Assembly: GCA_021772975.1 (NCBI GenBank) | Contig: JAJFKY010000022.1 | Span: 434,001-498,000, forward strand | Reading direction: 5' to 3' | Length of the DNA: 64,000 bases | Source: Gammaproteobacteria bacterium | GTDB taxonomy: Bacteria; Pseudomonadota; Gammaproteobacteria; Xanthomonadales; Wenzhouxiangellaceae | In this document: positions 8,674 through 18,164 of the stretch, piece after piece | How positions within the stretch are numbered: position 1 is the first letter of the stretch | How the letters are laid out: every line of letters starts with the position of its first letter | Notes under the pieces: model-generated | Databases searched by the model: none | Seen by the model: only the letters and a program-made list of their open reading frames with translations | Told to the model about the DNA's origin: nothing | Made by a program: the position numbers and the translations under genes

Positions 8674-9564
8674 ATGTCTAACCATCGCATGAAAATTGCC
8701 ATCCAGAAATCCGGCCGCTTGTCGGATGACTCACTGCAATTGCTGGAACGCTGCGGCATCCAGTTCGCCCGCAGCAAGGATAAGCTGTTCTGGTTTGGCC
8801 GGAATCTGCCGGTCGATCTGCTGCTGGTGCGTGATGATGACATCCCCAGGCTGTTATTGGACGGTGTCTGTGATCTGGGTATCTGCGGAGAGAATGTTAC
8901 TCGCGAGTGCCTGCTGGATCGGAGCGCCGCCAACACGGCGCTGACTGCCGAGGTAGCGCTGGATTTCGGTGCCTGTCGGCTGGCGCTGGCCATTCCGGAG
9001 CAGCACGCTTTTAGCGGCATTCAGGATTTGTCCGGCAAACGTATCGCCACCAGCTACCCCGGTCTGACCGGCGAATATCTGCAGCAACATGCTGTTCAGG
9101 CCAGCATTGTGGAGCTTTCCGGCTCGGTGGAAATCGCCCCCAGCATGGGTACCGCTGACGCCATCGTTGATCTGGTATCAACCGGCACCACCCTGCGTGC
9201 CAATCACCTGCGCGAGGTAGCGGAAGTGCTGATCAGCCAGGCCGTACTATACAGCGGCACACGCACCCTGGATGCTGAACTGAACCGGTTCAAAGCGCGC
9301 CTGATTCAACGTATTCAAGGTGTCCTGAAAGCCAAGGAAAGCAAGTATGTGATGCTGCACGCACCGAAGGATTCGGTACAGCGGATTGCCGATATTCTAC
9401 CGGCCGCCGAGGCCCCCACCGTATTGAGTCTGGATGGTCAGCCTGACAAGGTTGCTATCCATACGCTGTGTCGCGAGAACGTGTTCTGGGAGCATCTGGA
9501 AGAATTGCAGGCCGCCGGCGCCACCGCCGTATTGGTGCTGCCGGTGGAAAAAATGCTGGCATGA
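8674..9564 (+). CDS. hisG: ATP phosphoribosyltransferase, long form
   Basis: First step of histidine synthesis: ATP plus PRPP gives phosphoribosyl-ATP. It has 296 residues with the N-terminal MKIAIQKSGRLSDDSLQLL, the DLGICGENV and GSVEIAPSMGTADAIVDLVSTG motifs, and the C-terminal regulatory ACT-like domain that marks the long, HisZ-independent form (ends VLVLPVEKMLA). The ATG at 8674 has AGGAAA upstream. The end overlaps hisD by 4 nt (ATGA). Feedback inhibition by histidine is expected from the long-form family. Confidence 0.97.
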   Translation: MSNHRMKIAIQKSGRLSDDSLQLLERCGIQFARSKDKLFWFGRNLPVDLLLVRDDDIPRLLLDGVCDLGICGENVTRECLLDRSAANTALTAEVALDFGACRLALAIPEQHAFSGIQDLSGKRIATSYPGLTGEYLQQHAVQASIVELSGSVEIAPSMGTADAIVDLVSTGTTLRANHLREVAEVLISQAVLYSGTRTLDAELNRFKARLIQRIQGVLKAKESKYVMLHAPKDSVQRIADILPAAEAPTVLSLDGQPDKVAIHTLCRENVFWEHLEELQAAGATAVLVLPVEKMLA

Positions 9565-10880
9565 ACAGCGCACTGACTTTATCGGTTCGCGACTGGACCA
9601 GTCTGAGCGGGCAACAGCGCCGCGAGTTGCTGCAGCGGCCACAGTTGAGCCGCGCGGAAGATTTGCGCAAAGACGTTGCGCTGATCATCCAGGGCGTGCG
9701 CCGGTTTGGTGATCAGAGCCTGCTGAATCTGACCGAAAAACTGGATGGCGTAGTGCTGTCCTCGCTGGCGGTGGACGCCGGGCTTTGGGTTCAGGCGGAG
9801 CGGCAATTACCGGCTGAACTGATGGCGGCCATGCAACGCGCCGCGGGACGGATTCGCGGCTTTCACGCCCATGCCCTGCCACAACCCTTCAGCCTGGAAA
9901 CTGCTCCAGGGGTGCGCTGCGAGACTCAATACAGGCCGATTCAACGAGTTGGTCTGTATGTGCCGGCCGGTACCGCGCCACTGCCGTCCACCTTGCTGAT
10001 GCTGGCCCTGCCGGCGCAACTGGCGGGTTGCCGTGAGCTGATCGTTTGTTCTCCGCCCAACCAGGATGGCCAGGTTGATCCGGCGGTTCTGGCGGCTGCC
10101 CGCTTATGCGGTGTCACTCAGGTGTTTGCCGTCGGCGGGGCACAGGCTATCGCGGCCATGGCCTTTGGCACGCAATCGATTCCCAAATGCGACAAGCTGT
10201 ATGGTCCCGGCAACCGCTGGGTCATGGAAGCCAAGCAACAGGTCAGCATTGACCCGCAGGGCGCCGCGATTGATATGCCGGCCGGGCCCTCGGAAGTGAT
10301 GGTTATCAGCGATGGCGGTTGCCCGGCTGACTGGATAGCCGCTGATCTGCTGTCACAGGCCGAACATGGCCCGGATTCACAGGTGGTCCTGGTCACAACC
10401 CAAGCCAACCAGCTGCCGGCCATTGAGCAGGCTATTAACCAATTGCTGGAACAACTGCCGCGTGCTGATACCGCCCGCGCCGCACTGGCTAACAGCATGG
10501 CAATCGTGGTGCCTGATCTGCAACAGGCACTGGAGGTCAGTAACCAGTATGCACCGGAGCATCTGATTCTGGCCACCGACAACGCCCGGGACCTGGTGGC
10601 CGGCGTGACCGCCGCCGGCTCGGTATTCGTCGGTTGCCACACCCCCGAATCACTGGGTGATTATTGCAGCGGCACCAACCATGTGCTGCCGACGGCCGGC
10701 TGGGCACGCAGTTACGGCAGCCTGTCCACTAGCGACTTTATGACCCGCATGACGGTTCAGGAGGCCACCGCTTCCGGGCTGCGGGCGATAGGTCCGGATG
10801 CGATTGTGCTGGCCGAACACGAACAGCTGGAAGCACACGCCCTGGCGGTGCGTTTGCGCCTGGCCGCGGAAGCGCACTGA
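9561..10880 (+). CDS. hisD: histidinol dehydrogenase
   Basis: Last two steps of the pathway: histidinol to histidine with two NAD+. It has 439 residues. The signature QAEHGPDSQVVLVTT, the PAGPSEVMVISD loop, KLYGPGNRWV and the zinc-site region QYAPEHLIL are present. The start overlaps the hisG stop by 4 nt and the stop overlaps the hisC start (TGATG), so translation is coupled along the operon. Confidence 0.97.
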   Translation: MNSALTLSVRDWTSLSGQQRRELLQRPQLSRAEDLRKDVALIIQGVRRFGDQSLLNLTEKLDGVVLSSLAVDAGLWVQAERQLPAELMAAMQRAAGRIRGFHAHALPQPFSLETAPGVRCETQYRPIQRVGLYVPAGTAPLPSTLLMLALPAQLAGCRELIVCSPPNQDGQVDPAVLAAARLCGVTQVFAVGGAQAIAAMAFGTQSIPKCDKLYGPGNRWVMEAKQQVSIDPQGAAIDMPAGPSEVMVISDGGCPADWIAADLLSQAEHGPDSQVVLVTTQANQLPAIEQAINQLLEQLPRADTARAALANSMAIVVPDLQQALEVSNQYAPEHLILATDNARDLVAGVTAAGSVFVGCHTPESLGDYCSGTNHVLPTAGWARSYGSLSTSDFMTRMTVQEATASGLRAIGPDAIVLAEHEQLEAHALAVRLRLAAEAH

Positions 10881-11959
10881 TGTCGGCCCAGTTGCTGGAA
10901 AAGCTGGCGCGTCCGGAGTTACTGGCGATGCAGGGCTACAGCTCAGCACGCATGGAAGCGGGCCCGGCCCCGATTGTTCTGAATGCCAATGAAAACCCCT
11001 GGCCCCCGGCCTGCGACTGCGACCCGGACTGGCGGATCAACCGTTATCCACCCCCGCAACCCGTGACGGTAGTGCAGCGTCTGGCGCAAATTTATGCCAT
11101 CCCCGAGCAACGGTTACTGATTACCCGCGGCAGCGATGAAGGCATCGATTTACTGGTGCGTGCGTTCTGCCGGGCGGGCGTAGACAGCATCAGCTATTGT
11201 CCGCCCACCTTCGGCATGTACGCGGTCAGTGCCGCGATTCAGGATGCCAGACTGGTGGCCATACCGCTGCTGCAGGATAACCAATGGGCATTGGATCTTG
11301 AGGCTTTGGTCAGAACCAGAGCCAAGCTGGTTTTTCTTTGCCGCCCGAATAACCCCACCGGACATATGCTGTCGATCGATACGCTTCAGCAACTGTGTAA
11401 GCGGCTCACGGATCAGGCACTGGTGATCGTGGACGAAGCCTACATCGAATTTGCCGATCAGCCCGATGCATTGACTGAACTCGCGCGCTTCCCCAATCTG
11501 GTGGTGTTACGTACCTTGTCGAAAGCCTGGGGCATGGCCGGGTTACGCTGCGGAGCAGTCATCGCGGCGCCGGAAATCATCCGGCTGTTGCGAAAAATCA
11601 TGGCGCCCTACCCCTTATCCATCGCCACGCAGGAATTGGTTGGTCAGGCTCTGAGCGAAGCAAACGTAGCGCAAATGCGGCAGCGTGTCAGGCTGTTGCG
11701 GCAGGAGCGCGAACGGATTAACCATCGCCTGAGCGGAATGGCCTGCATCCATACCTGCTGGCCAAGTCAGGCCAATTTTTTATTGCTGAAAGTGGCGGAT
11801 GCCGGTCATCTGTGCTCGGCGGCTGCCCACGCCGGCATTCTGATTCGCAACCAAAGCAGCCAGCCCGGCCTGGCTGACTGTGTGCGCATCAGCATCGGCA
11901 CACCGGCGGAAAATAACAGCCTGCTGGCATTTTTAGCTACCTATCAGGAGCCGGCATGA
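10880..11959 (+). CDS. hisC: histidinol-phosphate aminotransferase
   Basis: PLP-dependent transamination of imidazole acetol phosphate to histidinol phosphate. It has 359 residues, a class I/II fold. The motifs NANENPWPP, RGSDEGIDLLVRAF, CRPNNPTG, VDEAYIEF and the lysine site RTLSKAWGMAGLRCG are all present. It overlaps hisD by 1 nt and hisB by 4 nt. Confidence 0.97.
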   Translation: MSAQLLEKLARPELLAMQGYSSARMEAGPAPIVLNANENPWPPACDCDPDWRINRYPPPQPVTVVQRLAQIYAIPEQRLLITRGSDEGIDLLVRAFCRAGVDSISYCPPTFGMYAVSAAIQDARLVAIPLLQDNQWALDLEALVRTRAKLVFLCRPNNPTGHMLSIDTLQQLCKRLTDQALVIVDEAYIEFADQPDALTELARFPNLVVLRTLSKAWGMAGLRCGAVIAAPEIIRLLRKIMAPYPLSIATQELVGQALSEANVAQMRQRVRLLRQERERINHRLSGMACIHTCWPSQANFLLLKVADAGHLCSAAAHAGILIRNQSSQPGLADCVRISIGTPAENNSLLAFLATYQEPA

Positions 11960-13035
11960 GCGGCCAGACCAAATATCTGTTCATTGATCGCGACGGCACC
12001 ATTATCGAGGAGCCGGATGATTTTCAGATCGACCGGCTGGACAAGCTGAAACTGATCCCGGATGTGATTCCGGCACTGCTGAAACTGCAGGCAGCCGGCT
12101 ATCAGCTGATTATGGTCAGCAATCAGGATGGCCTGGGTACGGACAGTTTCCCGCAGGAAGATTTTGACGGTCCGCATCAATTGCTGCTGTCGATTCTTAA
12201 TTCACAGGGCATCGGGTTTGCCGCCGAGCATATCGATCCGCACTTTGAGCATGACAACGCCCCGACCCGCAAACCGGGCATCGGCATGCTGCTGCCGTAT
12301 CTGCAATCCGGCGAGATGGATTTTCAGCGCAGCGCGGTGATCGGCGATCGCCAGACCGACCTGCAACTGGCCGAAAACCTGGGGGTCGCCGGTTATCGGC
12401 TGGCGCCCGGGCATTACGACTGGCCCGGCATCGTGCACCAGTTACTGGATCAGCCACGCACCGCTCGCATCAGCCGCAAAACCAACGAAACGGACATTCA
12501 GATTGCCATCGATCTGGATGCCAGCGGGCCGCTCAAGATTCATACCGGCATCGGCTTTTTTGATCACATGCTGGAACAGCTGGCCCTGCATGGCGGCTTT
12601 GCCGCCGATATTCATGCCGTCGGCGATCTGCATATTGATGAGCACCACACGGTGGAAGATATTGCTCTGGCGCTGGGCCAGGCGCTGGATCAGGCGTTGA
12701 GCGACCGGCGCGGCATCGGCCGCTATGGGTTTGTATTGCCAATGGATGAAGCCCAGGCCAGAGTGGCGGTGGATTTGTCGGGACGGCCCTATTTTGTGCT
12801 GGACGGAAGCTTACCGGACACCCGCGTCGGTGGCCTGAGCACCGAAATGGTCAAGCATTTTTTTCACTCGCTGGCGCAAACCCTGCGGGCCGCGATCCAT
12901 ATCCATATTCAGGGTGATAACAGCCATCATCAGGTGGAAGCGATGTTTAAAGGCGTGGGCCGCGCTTTGCGTCCGGCATTGCGCAAAGACGCCGCCAGTC
13001 AAAGCGGCATCCCCAGCAGCAAGGGTTTGCTGTGA
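11956..13035 (+). CDS. hisB: bifunctional histidinol-phosphatase / imidazoleglycerol-phosphate dehydratase
   Basis: Two-domain enzyme, 359 residues. Residues 1-165 are a HAD phosphatase with the nucleophile motif FIDRDGTIIEEPDDF and the IGDRQTDLQLAENLG segment. The rest is the dehydratase with the HTGIGFFDHMLEQLALHGG and DEHHTVEDIALALGQAL metal sites. The fused form is typical of gammaproteobacteria. It overlaps hisC and hisH by 4 nt each. Confidence 0.97.
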   Translation: MSGQTKYLFIDRDGTIIEEPDDFQIDRLDKLKLIPDVIPALLKLQAAGYQLIMVSNQDGLGTDSFPQEDFDGPHQLLLSILNSQGIGFAAEHIDPHFEHDNAPTRKPGIGMLLPYLQSGEMDFQRSAVIGDRQTDLQLAENLGVAGYRLAPGHYDWPGIVHQLLDQPRTARISRKTNETDIQIAIDLDASGPLKIHTGIGFFDHMLEQLALHGGFAADIHAVGDLHIDEHHTVEDIALALGQALDQALSDRRGIGRYGFVLPMDEAQARVAVDLSGRPYFVLDGSLPDTRVGGLSTEMVKHFFHSLAQTLRAAIHIHIQGDNSHHQVEAMFKGVGRALRPALRKDAASQSGIPSSKGLL

Positions 13036-13643
13036 ACCGCCAGGTGGTACTGATAGACAGCGGCGGTTACAACATCGGCTCGGTCAAAGCCGCTCTGCAG
13101 CGCCTGGGCGTCAATGCTGAGTTAAGCACTGACCCCGACCGTATCAGCGCTGCCTCGCATGTGATTCTGCCGGGCGTCGGGGCAGCCGGCCCGGCCATGC
13201 AGAAGTTGCGTGCACTGCAACTGGATCAGCTGATTCCCAGCCTGCAACAGCCGGTGCTGGGTATCTGCCTGGGCATGCAGCTGATGTACCAGCATGCCGA
13301 GGAAGCCGACACCAGTTGCCTGGGTATCTTTTCCGGCACCGTCAAACGCATGCCTGCCCAAGTCGGCATACGCATTCCGCATATGGGCTGGAACCAGCTG
13401 GAATGGCAGATTGCCAGTCCGGCTTCCAGCGCACTGGCGAAGGCCATGCCGGCTCCGGCCTGGATGTATTTTGTACACAGTTTTGCCGCGCCGGTGACCG
13501 CTCAGACACTGGCGACGGCGAGCCACGGCGGTGCATTCACCGCGATTGCCCGGCACCGCAATTTCCTGGCCGCCCAGTTTCACCCCGAACGCTCTGCCCT
13601 GGCCGGGCAGGCTCTGCTCAGCTACTTTCTAAGGGCTTATTAA
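13032..13643 (+). CDS. hisH: imidazole glycerol phosphate synthase, glutaminase subunit
   Basis: Class I glutamine amidotransferase that supplies ammonia to HisF. It has 203 residues. The nucleophile cysteine lies in LGICLGMQLM, and the triad His and Glu in AAQFHPERS. The oxyanion region LPGVGAAGPAM is present. It overlaps hisB by 4 nt and hisA follows after 4 nt. Confidence 0.97.
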   Translation: MNRQVVLIDSGGYNIGSVKAALQRLGVNAELSTDPDRISAASHVILPGVGAAGPAMQKLRALQLDQLIPSLQQPVLGICLGMQLMYQHAEEADTSCLGIFSGTVKRMPAQVGIRIPHMGWNQLEWQIASPASSALAKAMPAPAWMYFVHSFAAPVTAQTLATASHGGAFTAIARHRNFLAAQFHPERSALAGQALLSYFLRAY

Positions 13644-13647
13644 GACT

Positions 13648-14391
13648 ATGATTATTTATCCCGCGATCGACATCATCGATGGCCAGTGCGTGCGCCTGCG
13701 ACAGGGCGATTTTACTCAACAGACCACCTATGACATGAGCCCGCTGGCACTTGCTCAGGAATACGCCAACGCCGGCGCGGAATGGTTGCATATCGTTGAT
13801 CTGGACGCCGCTCAGGCCAATGGCAATAACAACCTGGACAGCATTGCCGCCATTGCTGAAACCGTGGCTATCAAGATACAGACCGGCGGCGGGGTCCGCA
13901 GCGTAGCGGATATCGAGCAACGACTGGCAGCCGGCATCCAGCGGGTGGTGATTGGCAGTATCGCGGTTGAGCAGCCGGATACATTCTGCAGCTGGCTCAA
14001 CCAGTTCGGCGCCCAGCACATCGTCGCCGCACTGGATGTCGAGCGCCATGCAGACCGCTGGTTGCCGGCGGTGCGTGGCTGGCAGCAGATTACCGACCGG
14101 GATTTTTTTGATTTACTGGCACAGCTAAACCAGGCCGGCTTAACGCATTTACTGTGTACTGATATTGGTCGCGACGGGATGCTGCAGGGACCCAACGTTG
14201 AGCTATACCGGCAACTTCAGCAAAAATTCCCCGAGCTGATGATCCAGGCCTCCGGGGGCGTAGATGCATTGGCCAATATCACTACCCTGCGACAACATCA
14301 AATAGCCGGGCTGATTATCGGCAAAGCCCTGCTGGATGGCCGTTTTGATTTGCGCGCCGCACTGCAGTTAGCCGAACCCTCCGGCGCATGA
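13648..14391 (+). CDS. hisA: ProFAR isomerase
   Basis: TIM-barrel enzyme that opens the ribose ring of ProFAR to PRFAR. It has 247 residues. The N-terminal [20 protein letters not shown], the IQTGGGVRS phosphate loop and the [12 protein letters not shown] loop with the catalytic Asp are standard. It overlaps hisF by 4 nt. Confidence 0.97.
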   Translation: MIIYPAIDIIDGQCVRLRQGDFTQQTTYDMSPLALAQEYANAGAEWLHIVDLDAAQANGNNNLDSIAAIAETVAIKIQTGGGVRSVADIEQRLAAGIQRVVIGSIAVEQPDTFCSWLNQFGAQHIVAALDVERHADRWLPAVRGWQQITDRDFFDLLAQLNQAGLTHLLCTDIGRDGMLQGPNVELYRQLQQKFPELMIQASGGVDALANITTLRQHQIAGLIIGKALLDGRFDLRAALQLAEPSGA

Positions 14392-15161
14392 GCCTCGCCC
14401 GCCGGATTATTCCATGCCTGGATGTTCGGCATGGACAAGTCGTTAAAGGCGTACGCTTCCGTGATCATCAGATCGTCGGGGAAATTGAGGAACTGGCGTT
14501 GCGCTACCGTGATCAGGGCGCCGACGAGCTGGTGTTTTACGACATCACCGCCAGCCCGGAACAGCGCAGCGTTGATATCGGCTGGATTGAACGGATCAAC
14601 CGGGTGATCGATATTCCGTTCTGCGTGGCCGGCGGTATCCGTTCGGTAGCCACTGCCGACGCGGTACTCAACGCCGGCGCTGACAAGATTTCGCTGAATT
14701 CCCCGGCGCTGGAAAACCCGGACCTGATCGATCAGCTGGCGCGGCGGTTTGGTGATCAGTGCATCGTTATCGGTATCGACAGCATCGCCGAAGATAACGG
14801 TTTTCAGGTGCGCCAATATACCGGTGACCCGGATAAAATGCAGGCTGCCCGACGCAGCACGTTTGACTGGATGCACGAGGTGCAGCAACGCGGCGCCGGT
14901 GAGATTGTATTGAACTGCATGGATGCGGACGGGGTGCGCAGCGGCTACGCCATCGAGCAATTGCAGCAGGCACGCCGGCATTGCCAGGTGCCATTGATCG
15001 CATCGGGTGGCGCAGGGCTGATGCAGCACTTTGCCGAGGTGTTCCAGCAGGCCGATGTGGACGGCGCACTGGCCGCCAGTGTGTTTCACAGCGGCGAGAT
15101 CGAAATTCCATCATTAAAGACCTGGCTACACAGCCGCCAGATAACGGTTAGAGCAGCATGA
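14388..15161 (+). CDS. hisF: imidazole glycerol phosphate synthase, cyclase subunit
   Basis: TIM-barrel partner of HisH. It uses the channelled ammonia to make imidazole glycerol phosphate and AICAR. It has 257 residues. The N-terminal [19 protein letters not shown], the CVAGGIRSV loop, [13 protein letters not shown] and IASGGAG are diagnostic. It overlaps hisA and hisIE by 4 nt each. Confidence 0.98.
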   Translation: MSLARRIIPCLDVRHGQVVKGVRFRDHQIVGEIEELALRYRDQGADELVFYDITASPEQRSVDIGWIERINRVIDIPFCVAGGIRSVATADAVLNAGADKISLNSPALENPDLIDQLARRFGDQCIVIGIDSIAEDNGFQVRQYTGDPDKMQAARRSTFDWMHEVQQRGAGEIVLNCMDADGVRSGYAIEQLQQARRHCQVPLIASGGAGLMQHFAEVFQQADVDGALAASVFHSGEIEIPSLKTWLHSRQITVRAA

Positions 15162-15793
15162 CTATTGAGTATGAATTTGAGGGCGACAAACTCGCCTGGG
15201 AAAAAGGCGATGGCTTACTGCCCGCCATCGTGCAGCACGCCGACAGCGGCAAGGTGCTGATGCTGGCCTATATGAATGCAGCGGCTCTGCGGCAAACCCT
15301 GGCTACCGGCCGGGTGACGTTTTACAGCCGCGGCCGCCAGCAGCTATGGCGGAAAGGCGAGACCTCCGGCAACACGCTGGCCCTGATTGCCATCCAGGCC
15401 GATTGCGATCAGGACACCCTGCTGATCCAGGCGCGCCCCGCCGGGCCGGTCTGCCATCGTAATACCCCCACCTGCTTTGGTGATCAGGCCTGGCCCGGAC
15501 ACGCCTTTATCGGGCAACTCGATCAGCTTATCCAGCAGCGTAAAACTGCAGACACGGATACCAGCTATACCGCCCGACTGCTGGCGGAACCGCTGCCAAG
15601 GGTGGCGCAAAAAGTGGGAGAAGAAGGCGTGGAAACCGCCTTGGCGGCGGTCACGGGAGACTCATCTGAACTGCTCTCGGAAGCCGCTGATCTGCTCTAT
15701 CACCTGCAGGTGCTGCTGGCCCGCAGCGGCCTGACGGTGGCGGCATTAAGCAATACCCTGCAACAGCGGCATAGTGGCCAGCCAGCTGCCTGA
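15158..15793 (+). CDS. hisI: bifunctional phosphoribosyl-AMP cyclohydrolase / phosphoribosyl-ATP pyrophosphatase
   Basis: Also called hisIE; steps 2 and 3 of the pathway. It has 211 residues. The N-terminal HisI domain shows [30 protein letters not shown] and the metal-binding [12 protein letters not shown]. The C-terminal HisE domain shows [14 protein letters not shown] and [14 protein letters not shown]. Last gene of the operon. The hairpin at 15811-15844 follows after 17 nt. Confidence 0.97.
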   Translation: MTIEYEFEGDKLAWEKGDGLLPAIVQHADSGKVLMLAYMNAAALRQTLATGRVTFYSRGRQQLWRKGETSGNTLALIAIQADCDQDTLLIQARPAGPVCHRNTPTCFGDQAWPGHAFIGQLDQLIQQRKTADTDTSYTARLLAEPLPRVAQKVGEEGVETALAAVTGDSSELLSEAADLLYHLQVLLARSGLTVAALSNTLQQRHSGQPAA

Positions 15794-15810
15794 CAATACC
15801 GGCAGCCATT

Positions 15811-15844
15811 AAAAAACCCCTTCCGGAAATTAATCCGGAAGGGG
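15811..15844 (-). terminator. rho-independent terminator between convergent genes
   Basis: An 11-bp perfect stem (CCCCTTCCGGA / TCCGGAAGGGG, loop aattaa). On the minus strand it is followed by TTTTTT, so it terminates the CsgG-like gene. On the plus strand it lies just after hisIE but lacks a U-tract, so it works less well in that direction. Confidence 0.85.
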
Positions 15845-15901
15845 CAACTGGTAATAATTTATTATCGTTATTATTCGTTGCGCGGCCAAACTACTGCATG
15901 G

Positions 15902-16897
15902 CTATTGCACCGCCACCGCATATTGCGAAGACACCCACCCGGTGCGGCCCTGAGCATCACGGATCTGCACCCAGCCATCGGCGCGTCCCAGCACATCCAC
16001 GATGGTGCCCGAGGTCAATGAGAATTGCGCCGGGTTACTGGTGCCGGGACCACTGCGCACATTCAGAGAGTTGGCGGTGATCACCACCCGCTCGCCGGTA
16101 CCGCTGACGGAACTGCTGGCAGCCGCGGCCGGCTGTGCACTGCCGCCGACATGATAATAATTGCTGGGGGTTTTGGTGATGACGTAATCAACGGCTTTGT
16201 TGATCACATCGCGCAGGGCTTTTTCGCGTGGCGTGTTTTTCCAGCCTGACAGTGCGCCGCCAAGCCCCACCGAACCGGTATAACCGCCCAGTGCGCCGCC
16301 GACATTGAAGTCACGCGCGGTACCTTCCACGCTGGTGGCTGACAGAATACGACTGGTGCGGGCATCGATAATGCGCAGGTCTATGGCCATATGCGCGGAG
16401 CGTGAACCGCCGGCAATGGCGCCCAATACGCCGCCACCGAAGCCACCCACACCACCTTGTACGCCACCGGAATTGTCATCGAACTCAGTGACCGCGGCGA
16501 CCACCAGTAATTCAGCGCCTTCGATTTCACCGATGGCGGCAGCGGTATCCTGGCGGATACGGCCACTGGCGCCGAGATCCTGTTCATACAGCACGTCGTC
16601 CAGGCTTTCGCGTTCCAGCACGATAAACCGGTTGGAGTTAAACAAAGCCGTGGTCAGCATATCGGCCATTCCATCACCCAACTGCGGATTCCACCAGTTG
16701 CGTGCATCCGCTGCCTTGTTTTCAAAGCGGGCCACGGCAATGCGTGCCTTGGGACCATTGTAGGCCTCGGCCTGGGCATCAGCAATCGATTGACTGGAGC
16801 CTTCGCGGACGTTGGTGGTGGTCCCGGTTGCCGGGCAACCGGTCAGAAAAGCCACGGATAAAGTAAGCAGGATCAAACCTAGACGATTTAATTTCAT
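15902..16897 (-). CDS. CsgG/HfaB-family lipoprotein with C-terminal SH3b domain
   Basis: A 331-residue lipoprotein. The signal peptide MKLNRLGLILLTLSVAFLTGC ends in an LTGC lipobox. The middle is a CsgG-like domain (ARIAVARFENKAADA, GMADMLTTALFNSNRFIVLER, a Gly-rich loop around GGVGGFGGGVLGAIAGG, then IDLRIIDARTSRIL). The last 65 residues are a bacterial SH3 domain with NSLNVRSGPGTSN and GWVQIRDAQGRTGWVSSQY. CsgG proteins form outer-membrane export pores or anchor at the outer membrane; the SH3b suggests peptidoglycan or glycan contact. No curlin genes are nearby, so an amyloid-export role is not supported here. An upstream ATG at 16933 is in frame, but the start chosen has GGGG upstream and a clean signal peptide. 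Confidence 0.85.
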   Translation of the reverse strand: MKLNRLGLILLTLSVAFLTGCPATGTTTNVREGSSQSIADAQAEAYNGPKARIAVARFENKAADARNWWNPQLGDGMADMLTTALFNSNRFIVLERESLDDVLYEQDLGASGRIRQDTAAAIGEIEGAELLVVAAVTEFDDNSGGVQGGVGGFGGGVLGAIAGGSRSAHMAIDLRIIDARTSRILSATSVEGTARDFNVGGALGGYTGSVGLGGALSGWKNTPREKALRDVINKAVDYVITKTPSNYYHVGGSAQPAAAASSSVSGTGERVVITANSLNVRSGPGTSNPAQFSLTSGTIVDVLGRADGWVQIRDAQGRTGWVSSQYAVAVQ

Positions 16898-17077
16898 GAT
16901 AACCCCGTCGGTTAGTTGTTTTATATTCAGCATTCAAGGATAAGATGCGGGATTTTTATTATCCGGTTAGCAACGGTTTACTGGTACCGGCCCGGTGATT
17001 CCCGTCGGGCCATTATAAGAGCAAACCGGCTCGGCGTAAAAACGGCCGTGTAAGAAATCTACCCGGTGTGTTGCCAG

Positions 17078-18070
17078 TTATTCGCTCGATTGGCCGAAAC
17101 GGCCGCGAGCATGCTTGCGTGTCAGGTCCAGGGCAGGACCTACCGGTACAATCCCGTTGGGATTGATGGTGGCGTGACTTTGATAGTAATGCAGCTTGCA
17201 CGACTCGATATCGATGGTCTCGGAAATACCGGGCACCTGATACAAATCACACAGGTAATCTGACAGGTTGGGATAATCAGCAATACGCCGGACATTGCAT
17301 TTGAAATGCCCGAAGTAAACCGGATCAAACCGCACCAGAGTAGTGAATAAGCGCCAGTCTGCTTCGGTCAGTGTATTGCCCACCAGATAACGCTGCTCCG
17401 ATAACCGCTGCTCCAGCATATTCAGTGTTTCAAACAGTTCCACCACAGCCGCTTCATAGGCTTGCTGAGTGGTGGCGAAGCCCGCCTTGTAGACACCGTT
17501 ATTGATGCGACTGTAGACCACCTCGTTAATGGCGTCGATGGATTCACGCAGTGGTTCAGGATAATAATCTCCGGGTGCCGCACCTAAGCCGTCAAACGCA
17601 GTGTTGAACATGCGGATGATCTCGGAGGATTCATTATTAACGATGGTGGCTTGTTTTCGGTCCCACAGCACCGGCACGGTTACCCGCCCGGTATAGTCCG
17701 GCTTTGCCCGGGTATAAATCTGATGCAGATATTCGGCCTGGTGGAGGATATCGGGCACTACGCCGCGGCCAGGTTCAAAGCTCCAGCCAGATTCACCCAT
17801 ATAGGGATTGACGATCGCCACACTGATCAGACCCCGCAGCTTTTTCAGCCGGCGGAAGATCATGGTGCGATGTGCCCACGGACAGGCCAGACTCAGATAC
17901 AGATGGTAACGACCAGGCTCCGCCTTGAAACCCGCTTCGCCGCTCGGGCCGGCACTGCCGTCAGCTGTTACCCAATTCCGGAAGCTGCTGGCCTGACGCT
18001 TGAATTTACCGCCATGCTTGTCCGTGTCATACCATTGGTCATGCCATTGGCCGTCAATCAGTAAACCCAT
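17078..18070 (-). CDS. yqjG: glutathionyl-hydroquinone reductase (Xi-class glutathione transferase)
   Basis: Cytoplasmic enzyme of the YqjG/ECM4 family that reduces S-glutathionyl-hydroquinones with glutathione. It has 330 residues, the family norm. An N-terminal thioredoxin-fold part carries the catalytic cysteine in SLACPWAHRTMIFR. The NPYMGESGWSF segment, NNESSEIIRMFN (glutathione-gamma-glutamyl site) and the helical C-terminal domain with TEADWRLFTTLVRFD match the family. It stands alone and is probably monocistronic. Confidence 0.93.
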   Translation of the reverse strand: MGLLIDGQWHDQWYDTDKHGGKFKRQASSFRNWVTADGSAGPSGEAGFKAEPGRYHLYLSLACPWAHRTMIFRRLKKLRGLISVAIVNPYMGESGWSFEPGRGVVPDILHQAEYLHQIYTRAKPDYTGRVTVPVLWDRKQATIVNNESSEIIRMFNTAFDGLGAAPGDYYPEPLRESIDAINEVVYSRINNGVYKAGFATTQQAYEAAVVELFETLNMLEQRLSEQRYLVGNTLTEADWRLFTTLVRFDPVYFGHFKCNVRRIADYPNLSDYLCDLYQVPGISETIDIESCKLHYYQSHATINPNGIVPVGPALDLTRKHARGRFGQSSE

Positions 18071-18164
18071 GTCTGCCTTATCATCCGCTGAAGTCAGCCT
18101 GCAAGTTTAGCAGCTTAACGCGGCTATTTATTGCCTGCCCCCGCGCGGCGATTATTGCCGAGCG

